Assembly: GCA_026702755.1 (NCBI GenBank)
Contig: JAPPBX010000001.1
Coordinates: 100,184 to 164,183 of the forward strand
DNA: 64,000 bases
Direction: 5' to 3'
Source: Candidatus Poribacteria bacterium
Lineage (GTDB): Bacteria; Poribacteria; WGA-4E; WGA-3G
The notes beneath the pieces are model-generated. The model was not told the DNA's origin. It was given only the letters and a program-made list of their open reading frames with translations, and did not search any database. The position numbers and the translations under genes were made by a program. Position 1 is the stretch's first letter; each line of letters starts with the position of its first letter. Shown here piece after piece: positions 45,709-53,358 of this stretch.

Positions 45709-46407
45709 ATGGAACTCACTCAGCAGGAAATTCAACTGTTTCGGCACAACGGCTTCATTAAATTTCCGACGCAACTCTCTAAAGATCATGTAGAGGCACT
45801 TAAAGCAACGGCGTTGAAAGACATGGCAGATGCCGTGGAGCCTGTGGCACGACAAGGCGACAGGATTATCCGAATTTCTGCTGTTTGGCAGCGCGGCGGT
45901 ATCTTCCAGGAGACCATCACTTGCGATGAAATTCTCAACCCGTTGGAATCATTATTGGGCTCAAATATAGAATTTGTTCTGAATCGTCACAATCACGTCT
46001 ATCTTCGAGACGCAGGTTCGACGCATTCGCTTGAGCTCCATCGCGATGTCCGCCACTGGTCCCGGACGATTGCAACTGTCCTCATCTATTTGGAAGAAAC
46101 AAATTTAGAAAACGGCTGCACGCGAGTTGTCCCAGGGTCGCACCACCTACCTGCTTTTGCACACCTTAAAGATGAAGCGATTGAGCAAATTGCAGCGAGC
46201 CAATCCATTCCGTTACCGATGCCAGCAGGCGGTTTGCTCGCTATTGACAGCATGATAATCCACTCGGCTGGAATCAATCGCACAGATAGGACGCGGATGA
46301 GTATGACGCTCGGATACCACAGTGCAGACGAACTCGCGTCGGGAGATAATCCAAAGAAGGTGCTTGTCCGCGGTACGCGACCTTACCGCGGAAATGATTT
46401 GTATTGA
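45709..46407 (+). CDS. Phytanoyl-CoA dioxygenase family protein (paralogue 5)
   Basis: 232 aa, the shortest of the five. HxD is in LELHRDVRHWSRT; the distal His and the Arg are in MIIHSAGINRTDRTRMSM. QEIQLFRHNGFIKFPTQL is the entry motif. AAGGAGAACCG precedes the ATG. It is followed by the tRNA pair after a separate promoter, so it is probably a single-gene unit. Confidence 0.89.
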   Translation: MELTQQEIQLFRHNGFIKFPTQLSKDHVEALKATALKDMADAVEPVARQGDRIIRISAVWQRGGIFQETITCDEILNPLESLLGSNIEFVLNRHNHVYLRDAGSTHSLELHRDVRHWSRTIATVLIYLEETNLENGCTRVVPGSHHLPAFAHLKDEAIEQIAASQSIPLPMPAGGLLAIDSMIIHSAGINRTDRTRMSMTLGYHSADELASGDNPKKVLVRGTRPYRGNDLY

Positions 46408-46472
46408 TGTAAATTTATTTACAATTCGCAAGCGATGTCCGAAAAACTTTTTTCATAAAAATTAATTTTTTC

Positions 46473-46501
46473 TTGACAAACACGAAACTATGTGTTATAC
46501 T
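46473..46501 (+). promoter_or_regulatory. Near-consensus promoter for the tRNA-Val/Asp unit
   Basis: TTGACA (46473-46478) and TATACT (46496-46501) with a 17-nt spacer, about 40 nt before the first tRNA. Confidence 0.8.
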
Positions 46502-46543
46502 TAATAACGTCCTTGAGGTGAGATGATAGCCAAATCTCATTTT

Positions 46544-46617
46544 GGGCGGGTAGCTCAGGTGGCTAGAGCGACAGCCTTACAAGCTGTAGGTCACAGGTTC
46601 AAGTCCTGTCCCGCCTA
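46544..46617 (+). tRNA. tRNA-Val (anticodon TAC)
   Basis: Cloverleaf: acceptor GGGCGGG / CCCGCCT, anticodon arm ACAGC-CTTACAA-GCTGT with TAC at positions 34-36, and T-arm ACAGG-TTCAAGT-CCTGT. The discriminator is A. CCA is not encoded. 74 nt. Confidence 0.95.
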
Positions 46618-46636
46618 CTTGTTAGGGATTCCTTAT

Positions 46637-46711
46637 GGGCTCGTGGCGCAGTTGGTTTAGCGCGCCTGCCTGTCACGCAGGAGGTCGCGGGTTCAAGTCC
46701 CGTCGGGCCCG
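46637..46711 (+). tRNA. tRNA-Asp (anticodon GTC)
   Basis: Acceptor GGGCTCG / CGGGCCC, anticodon arm CCTGC-CTGTCAC-GCAGG with GTC, T-arm with GGTTCAAGTCC. The discriminator is G, as in tRNA-Asp. Transcribed with tRNA-Val 19 nt upstream. Confidence 0.95.
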
Positions 46712-46736
46712 TTTCTATTATGCTATGCCGAATTAG

Positions 46737-46770
46737 CCACAGGTTGTATCTTACAATGCTGTGGTTTTTT
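46737..46770 (+). terminator. Rho-independent terminator of the tRNA unit
   Basis: CCACAG / CTGTGG form the outer stem and TTGTA / TACAA an inner stem, followed by TTTTTT. It lies before the TPR gene and overlaps an upstream GTG, supporting the ATG at 46848 as the TPR start. Confidence 0.85.
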
Positions 46771-46847
46771 CGTTACAGGACAGTCCATCACACTATTTAT
46801 TCTTGGACACCATCTGTGTTAACAATACCGAACATAGAGATGTAGAC

Positions 46848-47558
46848 ATGCAAACTGAAAGACAATCTGACACGTCCGCACTCGCTGAATACGATGAAGC
46901 TATTCGGATTAATCCAAATTCCGCTGAAGCCTACTTCAATCGGGGGCTTGCGAGGGCTTCGTTAGATCAAGATCCATCTGCCATTGCTGACTACGATGCA
47001 GCAATCCGACTCAACCCAGATGTTGCCGAAGCGTATTTCCATCGGGCATGTCTGAGGGACTACTTAGCACCACGCGAGTCTGTGATGGTTGCTCGTCATG
47101 CAACACTTCGTTCTGCAATTACTGACTTTGACGAAGCAATACGAATAGGTCTTGATCCGTCCTTACTCCCTCACGCCTATTACAGGCGAGGAAAAGCGAA
47201 ATATAATTTGAACCGATATGAAGCGGCTATCGTTGATTTTGATGAAGCTCTCAGGCTCAATCCAAATGATCCTGAAAGTCTTGATGGACGAAAGGACGCA
47301 GAAGGAATCCTGAATTTTTACGAAGAAGGGATCACTCATTTTGATGAGATAATCCATCAGAACCCCAATGACATCAGAACCTACAAAACTCGGGGTGAAA
47401 CAAACGGATTCTTAGGACGAATGCAGGAAGCGAAAGTCGATTTTCAAAAAATATTGGAACTCGCCATTGACACAGACATCATAGCAGAAACAGAAAAGCA
47501 CCTTCAGGAACTTGGCAACCCCGACTATTGGCAGCAATATAGTTGGCATGTACAGTAA
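46848..47558 (+). CDS. TPR-repeat protein
   Basis: 236 aa from the ATG after the tRNA terminator. It is built of tetratricopeptide units such as ALAEYDEAIRINPNSAEAYF, NRGLARASLDQD and DYDAAIRLNPDVAEAYFHRA, with the W/L-G-Y/A-F-A-P spacing of TPRs; five or more units. No signal peptide or catalytic motif. It probably scaffolds a protein complex. A terminator-like hairpin follows at 47558-47593. Confidence 0.82.
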   Translation: MQTERQSDTSALAEYDEAIRINPNSAEAYFNRGLARASLDQDPSAIADYDAAIRLNPDVAEAYFHRACLRDYLAPRESVMVARHATLRSAITDFDEAIRIGLDPSLLPHAYYRRGKAKYNLNRYEAAIVDFDEALRLNPNDPESLDGRKDAEGILNFYEEGITHFDEIIHQNPNDIRTYKTRGETNGFLGRMQEAKVDFQKILELAIDTDIIAETEKHLQELGNPDYWQQYSWHVQ

Positions 47559-47593
47559 CAGCCATAGATTGTTTTCAATAATACTGTGGCTGT
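47558..47593 (+). terminator. Terminator-like hairpin after the TPR gene
   Basis: ACAGCCA (47558-47564) pairs with TGGCTGT (47587-47593), and an inner ATTG/CAAT stem adds to it. The T-run is short (TTTCC), so efficiency is unclear. Confidence 0.5.
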
Positions 47594-47650
47594 TTCCGTT
47601 GCAGACTCGACAGCGCAGTACAAACCTAAATATAGAGGAGCGGCACCGCC

Positions 47651-48940
47651 GTGATTGACCTTAAATTTATTCGCGAAAATACCGAAGATGTCCGCCGGAT
47701 GTTAGCAGATCGTCAGACTGAAGCGGAACTGAACCGGTTGGTAGAATTGGACACACGCTGGCGTGAGAACTTAACCCATACACAATCTCTCAAAGCACAC
47801 CAGAATCAGGTATCACAACAAATCGCTGAGCGTAAAAAGGCAAAATTGGATGCGACAGAGACTATCGCGGAGATGCGGGAACTCTCACAAAAAATCAAGG
47901 AACTCACCGCCGAAAATAACGACACAAAAACCGAGATAGACGCTATTCTGTTGACAATCCCGAATATGCCGGAGGCAAGCACACCTGTCGGGACCAGTGA
48001 AGACGATAACCTCGAAATCAAGACCTGGGGTGAATCACCGAGTTTCGATTTTGAACTGAAACCGCATTGGGAAATCGCGGAAGCGTTGGACATCGTCGAT
48101 TTTCAACGCGGTGCGAAGGTCGCGGGAAGCAACTTTGTGCTATTCAAAGGCTTGGGAGCACGGTTGGAGCGTGCGTTGATTCAGTTTATGCTCGATTTGC
48201 ACACGACCCAGCACGGCTACACCGAAATCTCACCGCCATTTCTCGCTAACCGTCCGACGATGACAGGAACAGGACAACTCCCTAAATTCGAGGCGGATAT
48301 GTACCGCTGCGACAGAGATGACGAGAATCCTGACACCGATCTGTTTCTGATTCCAACGGCTGAAGTTCCAGTAACGAACCTTTTCGCCGGCGAGATTCTC
48401 TCCGCTGAAGATTTACCTATCTACTATACTGCCTATACACCGTGTTTTCGGCGTGAGGCAGGTGCTTACGGTAAAGACACACGAGGTCTACAACGCATTC
48501 ATCAATTTGATAAAGTGGAGATGGTAAAGTTCACCACGCCTGAAACTTCCTACGCGGAACATGAATCGCTATTGGCAAATGCTGAGAGCGTTTTGCAGGC
48601 ACTCGGTTTGTCTTATCGCGTTGTGCAACATTGCACGGTGGAACTCGGTTTCGCCGCTGCGAAATGCTACGATATTGAGGTTTGGGCACCTGCTCGGCAG
48701 CGGTTCTTAGAGGTCTCTTCTTGTAGTAACTTCGAGGCGTTCCAAGCGCGTCGTGCAAATATCCGTTATCGTCCAGAAGCGGGTGCGAAACCGGAGTTCA
48801 TTCACACGCTGAACGCGTCCGGTACAGCATTGCCGCGTGTGGTCATTGCACTCTTGGAGACATATCAGAATCCAGATGGCACAGTCCGCGTACCTGCAGT
48901 GCTGCAACCGTACATGGGAGGCCTAACGCAAATTGGGTGA
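47651..48940 (+). CDS. serS: Seryl-tRNA synthetase
   Basis: 429 aa. The N-terminal 110 residues form the two-helix tRNA-binding coiled coil ([20 protein letters not shown]). Class II motif 2 is in [20 protein letters not shown], and motif 3 lies near the C-terminus in [23 protein letters not shown] start with GAGGAG upstream. The complete enzyme charges tRNA-Ser. Confidence 0.97.
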   Translation: MIDLKFIRENTEDVRRMLADRQTEAELNRLVELDTRWRENLTHTQSLKAHQNQVSQQIAERKKAKLDATETIAEMRELSQKIKELTAENNDTKTEIDAILLTIPNMPEASTPVGTSEDDNLEIKTWGESPSFDFELKPHWEIAEALDIVDFQRGAKVAGSNFVLFKGLGARLERALIQFMLDLHTTQHGYTEISPPFLANRPTMTGTGQLPKFEADMYRCDRDDENPDTDLFLIPTAEVPVTNLFAGEILSAEDLPIYYTAYTPCFRREAGAYGKDTRGLQRIHQFDKVEMVKFTTPETSYAEHESLLANAESVLQALGLSYRVVQHCTVELGFAAAKCYDIEVWAPARQRFLEVSSCSNFEAFQARRANIRYRPEAGAKPEFIHTLNASGTALPRVVIALLETYQNPDGTVRVPAVLQPYMGGLTQIG

Positions 48941-49244
48941 CGCTGTTGTAAATGATCAAGTACAAATTTACAGAGTATTTTGAGAGGCAAGCCTTGTGCA
49001 AACGGTCTCATTCAAAGAAAGAGATGATAAAATGAGAAGTGTAAGTTTTCCGATAAAGGTGAGTACTGGGACAATGGCAATTTGCTGTTAACTGATGAAG
49101 ATGGTAGCACCACTTATCTCCACATCACTGATGGAGTGGGACGGTTTAGCCTCTTTTAGTAACTACCTCATCAGAATATTCAAGCATAGGTTCTTCAACT
49201 CTATAATCAACGGAAATTCAAGGTCTCCCAGCGGAAGTCTTGAG
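48941..49244. other. Gene-free stretch with a decayed coding fragment
   Basis: The plus strand at 49061-49159 reads EYWDNGNLLLTDEDGSTTYL as part of 32 codons without a start and with a frame break just upstream, so it may be the tail of a lost gene. The rest of the stretch shows no feature I can support. Confidence 0.3.
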
Positions 49245-49529
49245 TCATTTTATCCAATAAAAATTACCACTGGAAGCCGGCCAGTCAAGAACGTATAAAA
49301 TTTGGGCTTTGGTCTGGTATGCTTCAACGTATTCTCGAACATTTGCCCAACGCTCTTGTATTTCATCAGAACCAAGTTTTTTAAAAACGCTTGGGTCACT
49401 GTACTCTGGAACAACCTCCTGCCAGCAGGTTAAGGCGAGGTTCTGTAGACTTTCAATCTTTTGTTCCCGAGGCGTGTCCGTATTTCGGATAATCTCGTCT
49501 ATTTTGCAAATGATATGTTTAACTGACAT
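49245..49529 (-). CDS. Small hypothetical protein
   Basis: 94 aa. Helical, acidic, with aromatic residues near the end (VLDWPASSGNFYWIK). The ATG at 49529 has only a weak purine stretch upstream. No family is recognised and there is no membrane segment. The composition looks like a real protein rather than a chance frame, but it is not strongly supported. Confidence 0.45.
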   Translation of the reverse strand: MSVKHIICKIDEIIRNTDTPREQKIESLQNLALTCWQEVVPEYSDPSVFKKLGSDEIQERWANVREYVEAYQTKAQILYVLDWPASSGNFYWIK

Positions 49530-49653
49530 TTATTCACAACTTTTATACTACCCTGTTGGACAATTGAAGTGTTTAGCTGCATCAAAGGGACCATAGAAGA
49601 TAAGCATTTTTGTCTCATCTTAGGAATCACGACCAGGGGTTGTGCCCACAAGA

Positions 49654-50751
49654 CTAAACATTGGATCCCAACTGAGGACGAAGGACTCTCAACTCTTTCA
49701 GAATTACATCATCTTTCCTCTCTTCTAGCCCCGCCAAGTCTTCTCGATTTGTCCGTATAGTGAACCCCGCGTCCGTAATCATCCGGAGCGTGTGAGATGC
49801 CGCCGCACCTTTGGCATTCAAATAGCCATCTATAAACATCGAATTTGCCGGATAGAGTGCCATCACCTCCATGCTTCGTAAATGATGTTCCCTGCCCGCG
49901 GCTATCCGTATCTCTGCCTTCGGATTTAGGAACCGATACAAACACAACACGCGAAGACAATAATCCGGGGTTAAAGGAACAGGCACATCCTGTGGGTTCT
50001 CCGTAACAGATTCCGATAACTGCGTGCCAGATATCGGTAAGAAAAAGTTGACCGGCAATGAAGCGACCTCAAGTTCTCGGAGTGCTTTCGCCACTTTAAT
50101 TAAGTCATCCGTCCCCTCGCCCATTCCGACGATCACGCCTGAACAGCAAGCGAGTCCAACTGCCTGCGCAGCCCGCAATGTCTCCATCCTATCCTGATAA
50201 GTGTGTGTGCTACATATCTTCGGATAGTGAGTTTCGGAGGTATTCAGGTTGTGATTTAACCTGTCCAATCCAGCGGCTTTCAAGACACCAGCAGATTCCA
50301 CATCGATCAATCCAGCAGAGAGACACACTTCGATCGGATAGCGTGCCTTGACAGTGCGGATGAGTTCTGCGAGGTGTGCAACCCGTTTCGGCGAGGGACC
50401 GCGTCCACTCATGACAATGCAGTAGCGATACGCCCCAGATTCATAAGCGCGCGCAGCCTCCGCCAGAATCTCGGCATCAGGTTTTAAGGGATAAGTCTCA
50501 ATATCTGCCGTTGCAGAACTTGCCTGCGCGCAATAGTGGCAATCCTCTGGACAGTAGCCGTTTTGAGCGTTGTTAAGGATATGCAGTTGGACCTCATTCT
50601 GAAAATGGGTTTTACGAACCTGATATGCCGCATCCAAAAGCGGGAGTAATTCTATCTCCGATGCTGTTAGCAGTTTCTCGCAAGTAGCCTCGGACAGTAG
50701 TTCACCGCTGAGGCTGATGGCTGTTAAGTCTTGATAAAATTCTGTTTTCAT
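49654..50751 (-). CDS. bioB: Biotin synthase
   Basis: 365 aa radical SAM enzyme. C67-x3-C71-x2-C74 in GYCPEDCHYCAQ binds the SAM-site 4Fe-4S cluster; YCIVMSGRGPSPKRV and LNTSETHY are BioB hallmarks, and the 2Fe-2S cysteines and Arg (AEIRIAAGREHHLRSM) are present. It inserts sulfur into dethiobiotin. No other bio genes are seen in the window. The ATG at 50751 has AGAAG upstream. Confidence 0.95.
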   Translation of the reverse strand: MKTEFYQDLTAISLSGELLSEATCEKLLTASEIELLPLLDAAYQVRKTHFQNEVQLHILNNAQNGYCPEDCHYCAQASSATADIETYPLKPDAEILAEAARAYESGAYRYCIVMSGRGPSPKRVAHLAELIRTVKARYPIEVCLSAGLIDVESAGVLKAAGLDRLNHNLNTSETHYPKICSTHTYQDRMETLRAAQAVGLACCSGVIVGMGEGTDDLIKVAKALRELEVASLPVNFFLPISGTQLSESVTENPQDVPVPLTPDYCLRVLCLYRFLNPKAEIRIAAGREHHLRSMEVMALYPANSMFIDGYLNAKGAAASHTLRMITDAGFTIRTNREDLAGLEERKDDVILKELRVLRPQLGSNV

Positions 50752-50811
50752 ACTTCTAATGATTGGATTTTCGCTCCGATTTTTTCGTTGTCAAAATAGG
50801 ATTGCACTCGA

Positions 50812-51630
50812 CTAAGAAACGTCCCACGCAATATCGGCTGCATTAAAGACGGGGCCCTCAGTACAAACACGTTGATATTCGATACGATCCGCATCTATCC
50901 GGACGGGGCAAACACAACCGAGACACACTCCCATAGCACATCCCATCCGATTCTCCATAGCAATTTGCGCGGGCACTCCAAACTCAATGGCAATCTTTGT
51001 GACAGCAGAAAGCATCCCGTGTGGTCCGCACGCATAAATTATCGGGCAGGACCCATCGGTTTTCTCAAGCAAATCCGCGAGGATATCAGTAACATATCCG
51101 TGATGCCCGATACTCCCATCATCCGTAGCAATATGGACCGAGATACCGATAGATTCCAAATCCGCCACACTCAAAAGTCGGGAGCGACGCTGCGCTCCTA
51201 CTAATCCGAGTGCTTGTATACCCTTCTTACGCAATGCCACAGCAAGCAACATAAGCGAGGCAATACCGGCACCTCCACCGACAAGTATTGCAGGTTCAGG
51301 CTTTGTCGTAAAATCAAACGTATTGCCGAGTGGTCCGAGTACCTGTAACGGCTCACCCTTGAGCATCTCTGACAACCGTTTCGTTCCGTCCCCAATAATC
51401 TGATAGAGCATCGTTATTTCGTTCCCTTCTACCGTATAGATAGTGAAGGGACGGCGGAGCAGCATACCGGTATCTTGCGAAACCATAACGTGGACGAACT
51501 GCCCTGGACGTGCATGCTGTGCGATTTCCGCACACTCACAACGCAATAGGTAATGTGCTTCCGCAACTTCCTCGTTAGAAAGAATAACGGTCTGGACATC
51601 ATAGGTATTCAACGAACGGTCATTTCGCAT
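50812..51630 (-). CDS. pyrK: Dihydroorotate dehydrogenase electron-transfer subunit (PyrK-like)
   Basis: 272 aa from the ATG at 51630; a TTG further upstream is an alternative. The FAD-binding RRPFTIY, a ferredoxin-reductase-like NAD domain (GGGAGIASLMLLAVALRKKG, then YACGPHGMLSAV) and the 2Fe-2S cysteines in GCAMGVCLGCVCPV and VCTEGP match PyrK. It passes electrons from the PyrD catalytic subunit to NAD. No pyrD gene is adjacent, so the pair must be split, or the protein has another partner. Confidence 0.9.
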   Translation of the reverse strand: MRNDRSLNTYDVQTVILSNEEVAEAHYLLRCECAEIAQHARPGQFVHVMVSQDTGMLLRRPFTIYTVEGNEITMLYQIIGDGTKRLSEMLKGEPLQVLGPLGNTFDFTTKPEPAILVGGGAGIASLMLLAVALRKKGIQALGLVGAQRRSRLLSVADLESIGISVHIATDDGSIGHHGYVTDILADLLEKTDGSCPIIYACGPHGMLSAVTKIAIEFGVPAQIAMENRMGCAMGVCLGCVCPVRIDADRIEYQRVCTEGPVFNAADIAWDVS

Positions 51631-51937
51631 AGCATATATGTTACCACGAAAAATTCGATAGGGCAAGATTATTCTAATATAGAAGCATTCAGTTTTCGGT
51701 TATCAGTTGTGAGCAGGCTCCTTCAGTCATTCAGAAAGGCAAGGTAGAAACCTCGTTAGCGGGAGGTGAGACGATCTTTCTACTATCTTTTTAAGGCACA
51801 GGTGTTTCTATACATATAAGCAGGAGTGCAAGATTCCGTTTCATAATTCCAAATCAAACCGTACTTAAAAATAAAGAATTCGTTTGTAATTTTTGAAAAT
51901 TATGTTATGATGTAGCGTAAAAGGAGAGTTATAGATA
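51631..51937. other. Divergent intergenic stretch
   Basis: It contains a fragment of the palindromic repeat family (around 51691-51713, AGTTTTCGGTTATCAGTTGT) and an AAACCTCGTTAGCGGGAGGT motif near 51746. The promoter of the metallophosphoesterase gene lies at 51884-51911. No further feature is seen. Confidence 0.4.
51884..51911 (+). promoter_or_regulatory. Possible promoter for the metallophosphoesterase gene
   Basis: TTGTAA (51884-51889), 16-nt spacer, TATGAT (51906-51911). Start codon 27 nt downstream. Confidence 0.45.
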
Positions 51938-52882
51938 GTGAAAAATGTATTGAAATTCCGCAGTGATCAACGTTTTAAAATCGTGCAATTCACTGATATT
52001 CATTGGCATAACGGTGAATCACCCGACCAGCAATCAGCAGCGTTGATGGAACGAATTGCCAAAGATGAATCCCCGGATTTAATTGTGCTGACCGGTGATA
52101 TTTTATCCGGGGGCGGGTGCCACGATGCCGCCGACTCCCTCCGAGAAGTTGTTAAAGTTGTAGAGGGATGTGGAACACCGTGGGCGGCGGTTTTCGGTAA
52201 CCACGATGACGAAGGTACCGCTGATCGCCATGAATTGATGGCTGTCATGCAAGAAGGCACGCTATCTCTGGCACAGCCAGGACCGGCAGAGGTACCCGGG
52301 GTCGGAAATTACATTTTACCCATCCAAAGTTCTGAGGAAGATGCGTCCGCAGCACTTCTCTATTTCATTGATTCCGGCAGCTACTCACAAACAAATATTG
52401 AGGGCTACGATTGGATTAAACGGGAACAAATTGTATGGTACTTGCAAGAATCCGCAAAGTTCACGGCTGACGCGGGACATCCACTTCCTGCACTCGCCTT
52501 TTTCCACATCCCAATTCCCGAATATGACGAGGTATGGGATTTTCATACCTGCTATGGGGTAAAATACGAAAATGTTTGTCCGCCCCAAATTAACACCGGT
52601 TTTTTTGCAGCGATGCACGAAGCGGGCGATGTTATGGGTACCTTTGTCGGGCATGAACACATTAACGATTTCTGGGGAGATTTGCATGGGATTCGTCTCT
52701 GTTATGGACGCGCGACAGGCTACAACACTTATGGGAGAGACGGATTTCCCCGTGGGGCACGCGTAATTGAGTTGCAGGAGGGTGTGCGACAATTCGAGAC
52801 ATGGCTCCATCTGGACGATGACACAACAGTCCTCACACAACCTGAGCATACGCCGATGCAACGAACTTTTACTGAAGATTAA
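51938..52882 (+). CDS. Calcineurin-like metallophosphoesterase
   Basis: 314 aa. The metal-binding blocks are FTDIHWHNG, LIVLTGDILSGGG, AAVFGNHDDEG, ALAFFHIPIPEYDEV and FVGHEHINDFWG, in the order of the calcineurin superfamily and close to the purple acid phosphatase/phosphodiesterase branch. GTG start after AAGGAGAG. No signal peptide. The substrate is probably a phosphate mono- or diester. STAS protein 2 follows after 64 nt. Confidence 0.92.
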   Translation: MKNVLKFRSDQRFKIVQFTDIHWHNGESPDQQSAALMERIAKDESPDLIVLTGDILSGGGCHDAADSLREVVKVVEGCGTPWAAVFGNHDDEGTADRHELMAVMQEGTLSLAQPGPAEVPGVGNYILPIQSSEEDASAALLYFIDSGSYSQTNIEGYDWIKREQIVWYLQESAKFTADAGHPLPALAFFHIPIPEYDEVWDFHTCYGVKYENVCPPQINTGFFAAMHEAGDVMGTFVGHEHINDFWGDLHGIRLCYGRATGYNTYGRDGFPRGARVIELQEGVRQFETWLHLDDDTTVLTQPEHTPMQRTFTED

Positions 52883-52946
52883 TCGATTGGACTACAACTA
52901 ACAAGTAGGTTGAACGCATTCAGCATTTATCCTATAGGAGGAAATT

Positions 52947-53291
52947 GTGAGAGCAAATTCTCAAATCTCTATTCGACACGAAGGAAAAATCGCGATATTT
53001 GACATTACGGGGTATCTCACCGACGCTTCTGAACCTATTCTAAGTGATGCCTACGCTGACATAGAGGTACAGAACGCAGAAAAAGTCCTGCTTAACTTTG
53101 AGCGACGTAGCTTCATCACAAGTAGTGGGTTCGGTGAGATTATTAGATTGCTCTGGAAGATGCGAGAAAAAGGGCAAGTTATGCGTGTTGCACATCCATC
53201 CACACAGGTCCGAAATATCTTCAACACCATCGGCCTGACACAAAGCATAGGCGTTTTTGAATCCGAAGAGGAAGCACTCGAAGACTTTTAA
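52947..53291 (+). CDS. STAS-domain protein (second copy)
   Basis: 114 aa STAS domain, about the length of the copy at 8985. The regulatory serine is in RRSFITSSGFGEIIRLLWK. GTG start with AGGAGG at good spacing. It is far from any kinase or phosphatase gene and could be a partner of the RsbW-like kinase at 9526 or of an unlinked one. It is followed by a perfect hairpin shared with the convergent DUF6785-type gene. Confidence 0.88.
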   Translation: MRANSQISIRHEGKIAIFDITGYLTDASEPILSDAYADIEVQNAEKVLLNFERRSFITSSGFGEIIRLLWKMREKGQVMRVAHPSTQVRNIFNTIGLTQSIGVFESEEEALEDF

Positions 53292-53336
53292 TTCTGCTTC
53301 TTGTCGTTTGAAGATATTGAATGTAGAGTAAGATGA

Positions 53337-53357
53337 ATTGTACCTTAAGGGTACAAT
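53337..53357. terminator. Hairpin between convergent genes
   Basis: ATTGTACC (53337-53344) pairs perfectly with GGTACAAT (53350-53357) around a 5-nt loop, just before the convergent stop at 53359. Probably a bidirectional terminator, though without a T-tract. Confidence 0.6.
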
Positions 53358-53358
53358 C

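Noticed and set aside
47559..47650. T-box riboswitch before serS
   Set aside because: The leader is short, has no T-box consensus, and its hairpin fits better as the end of the TPR gene.
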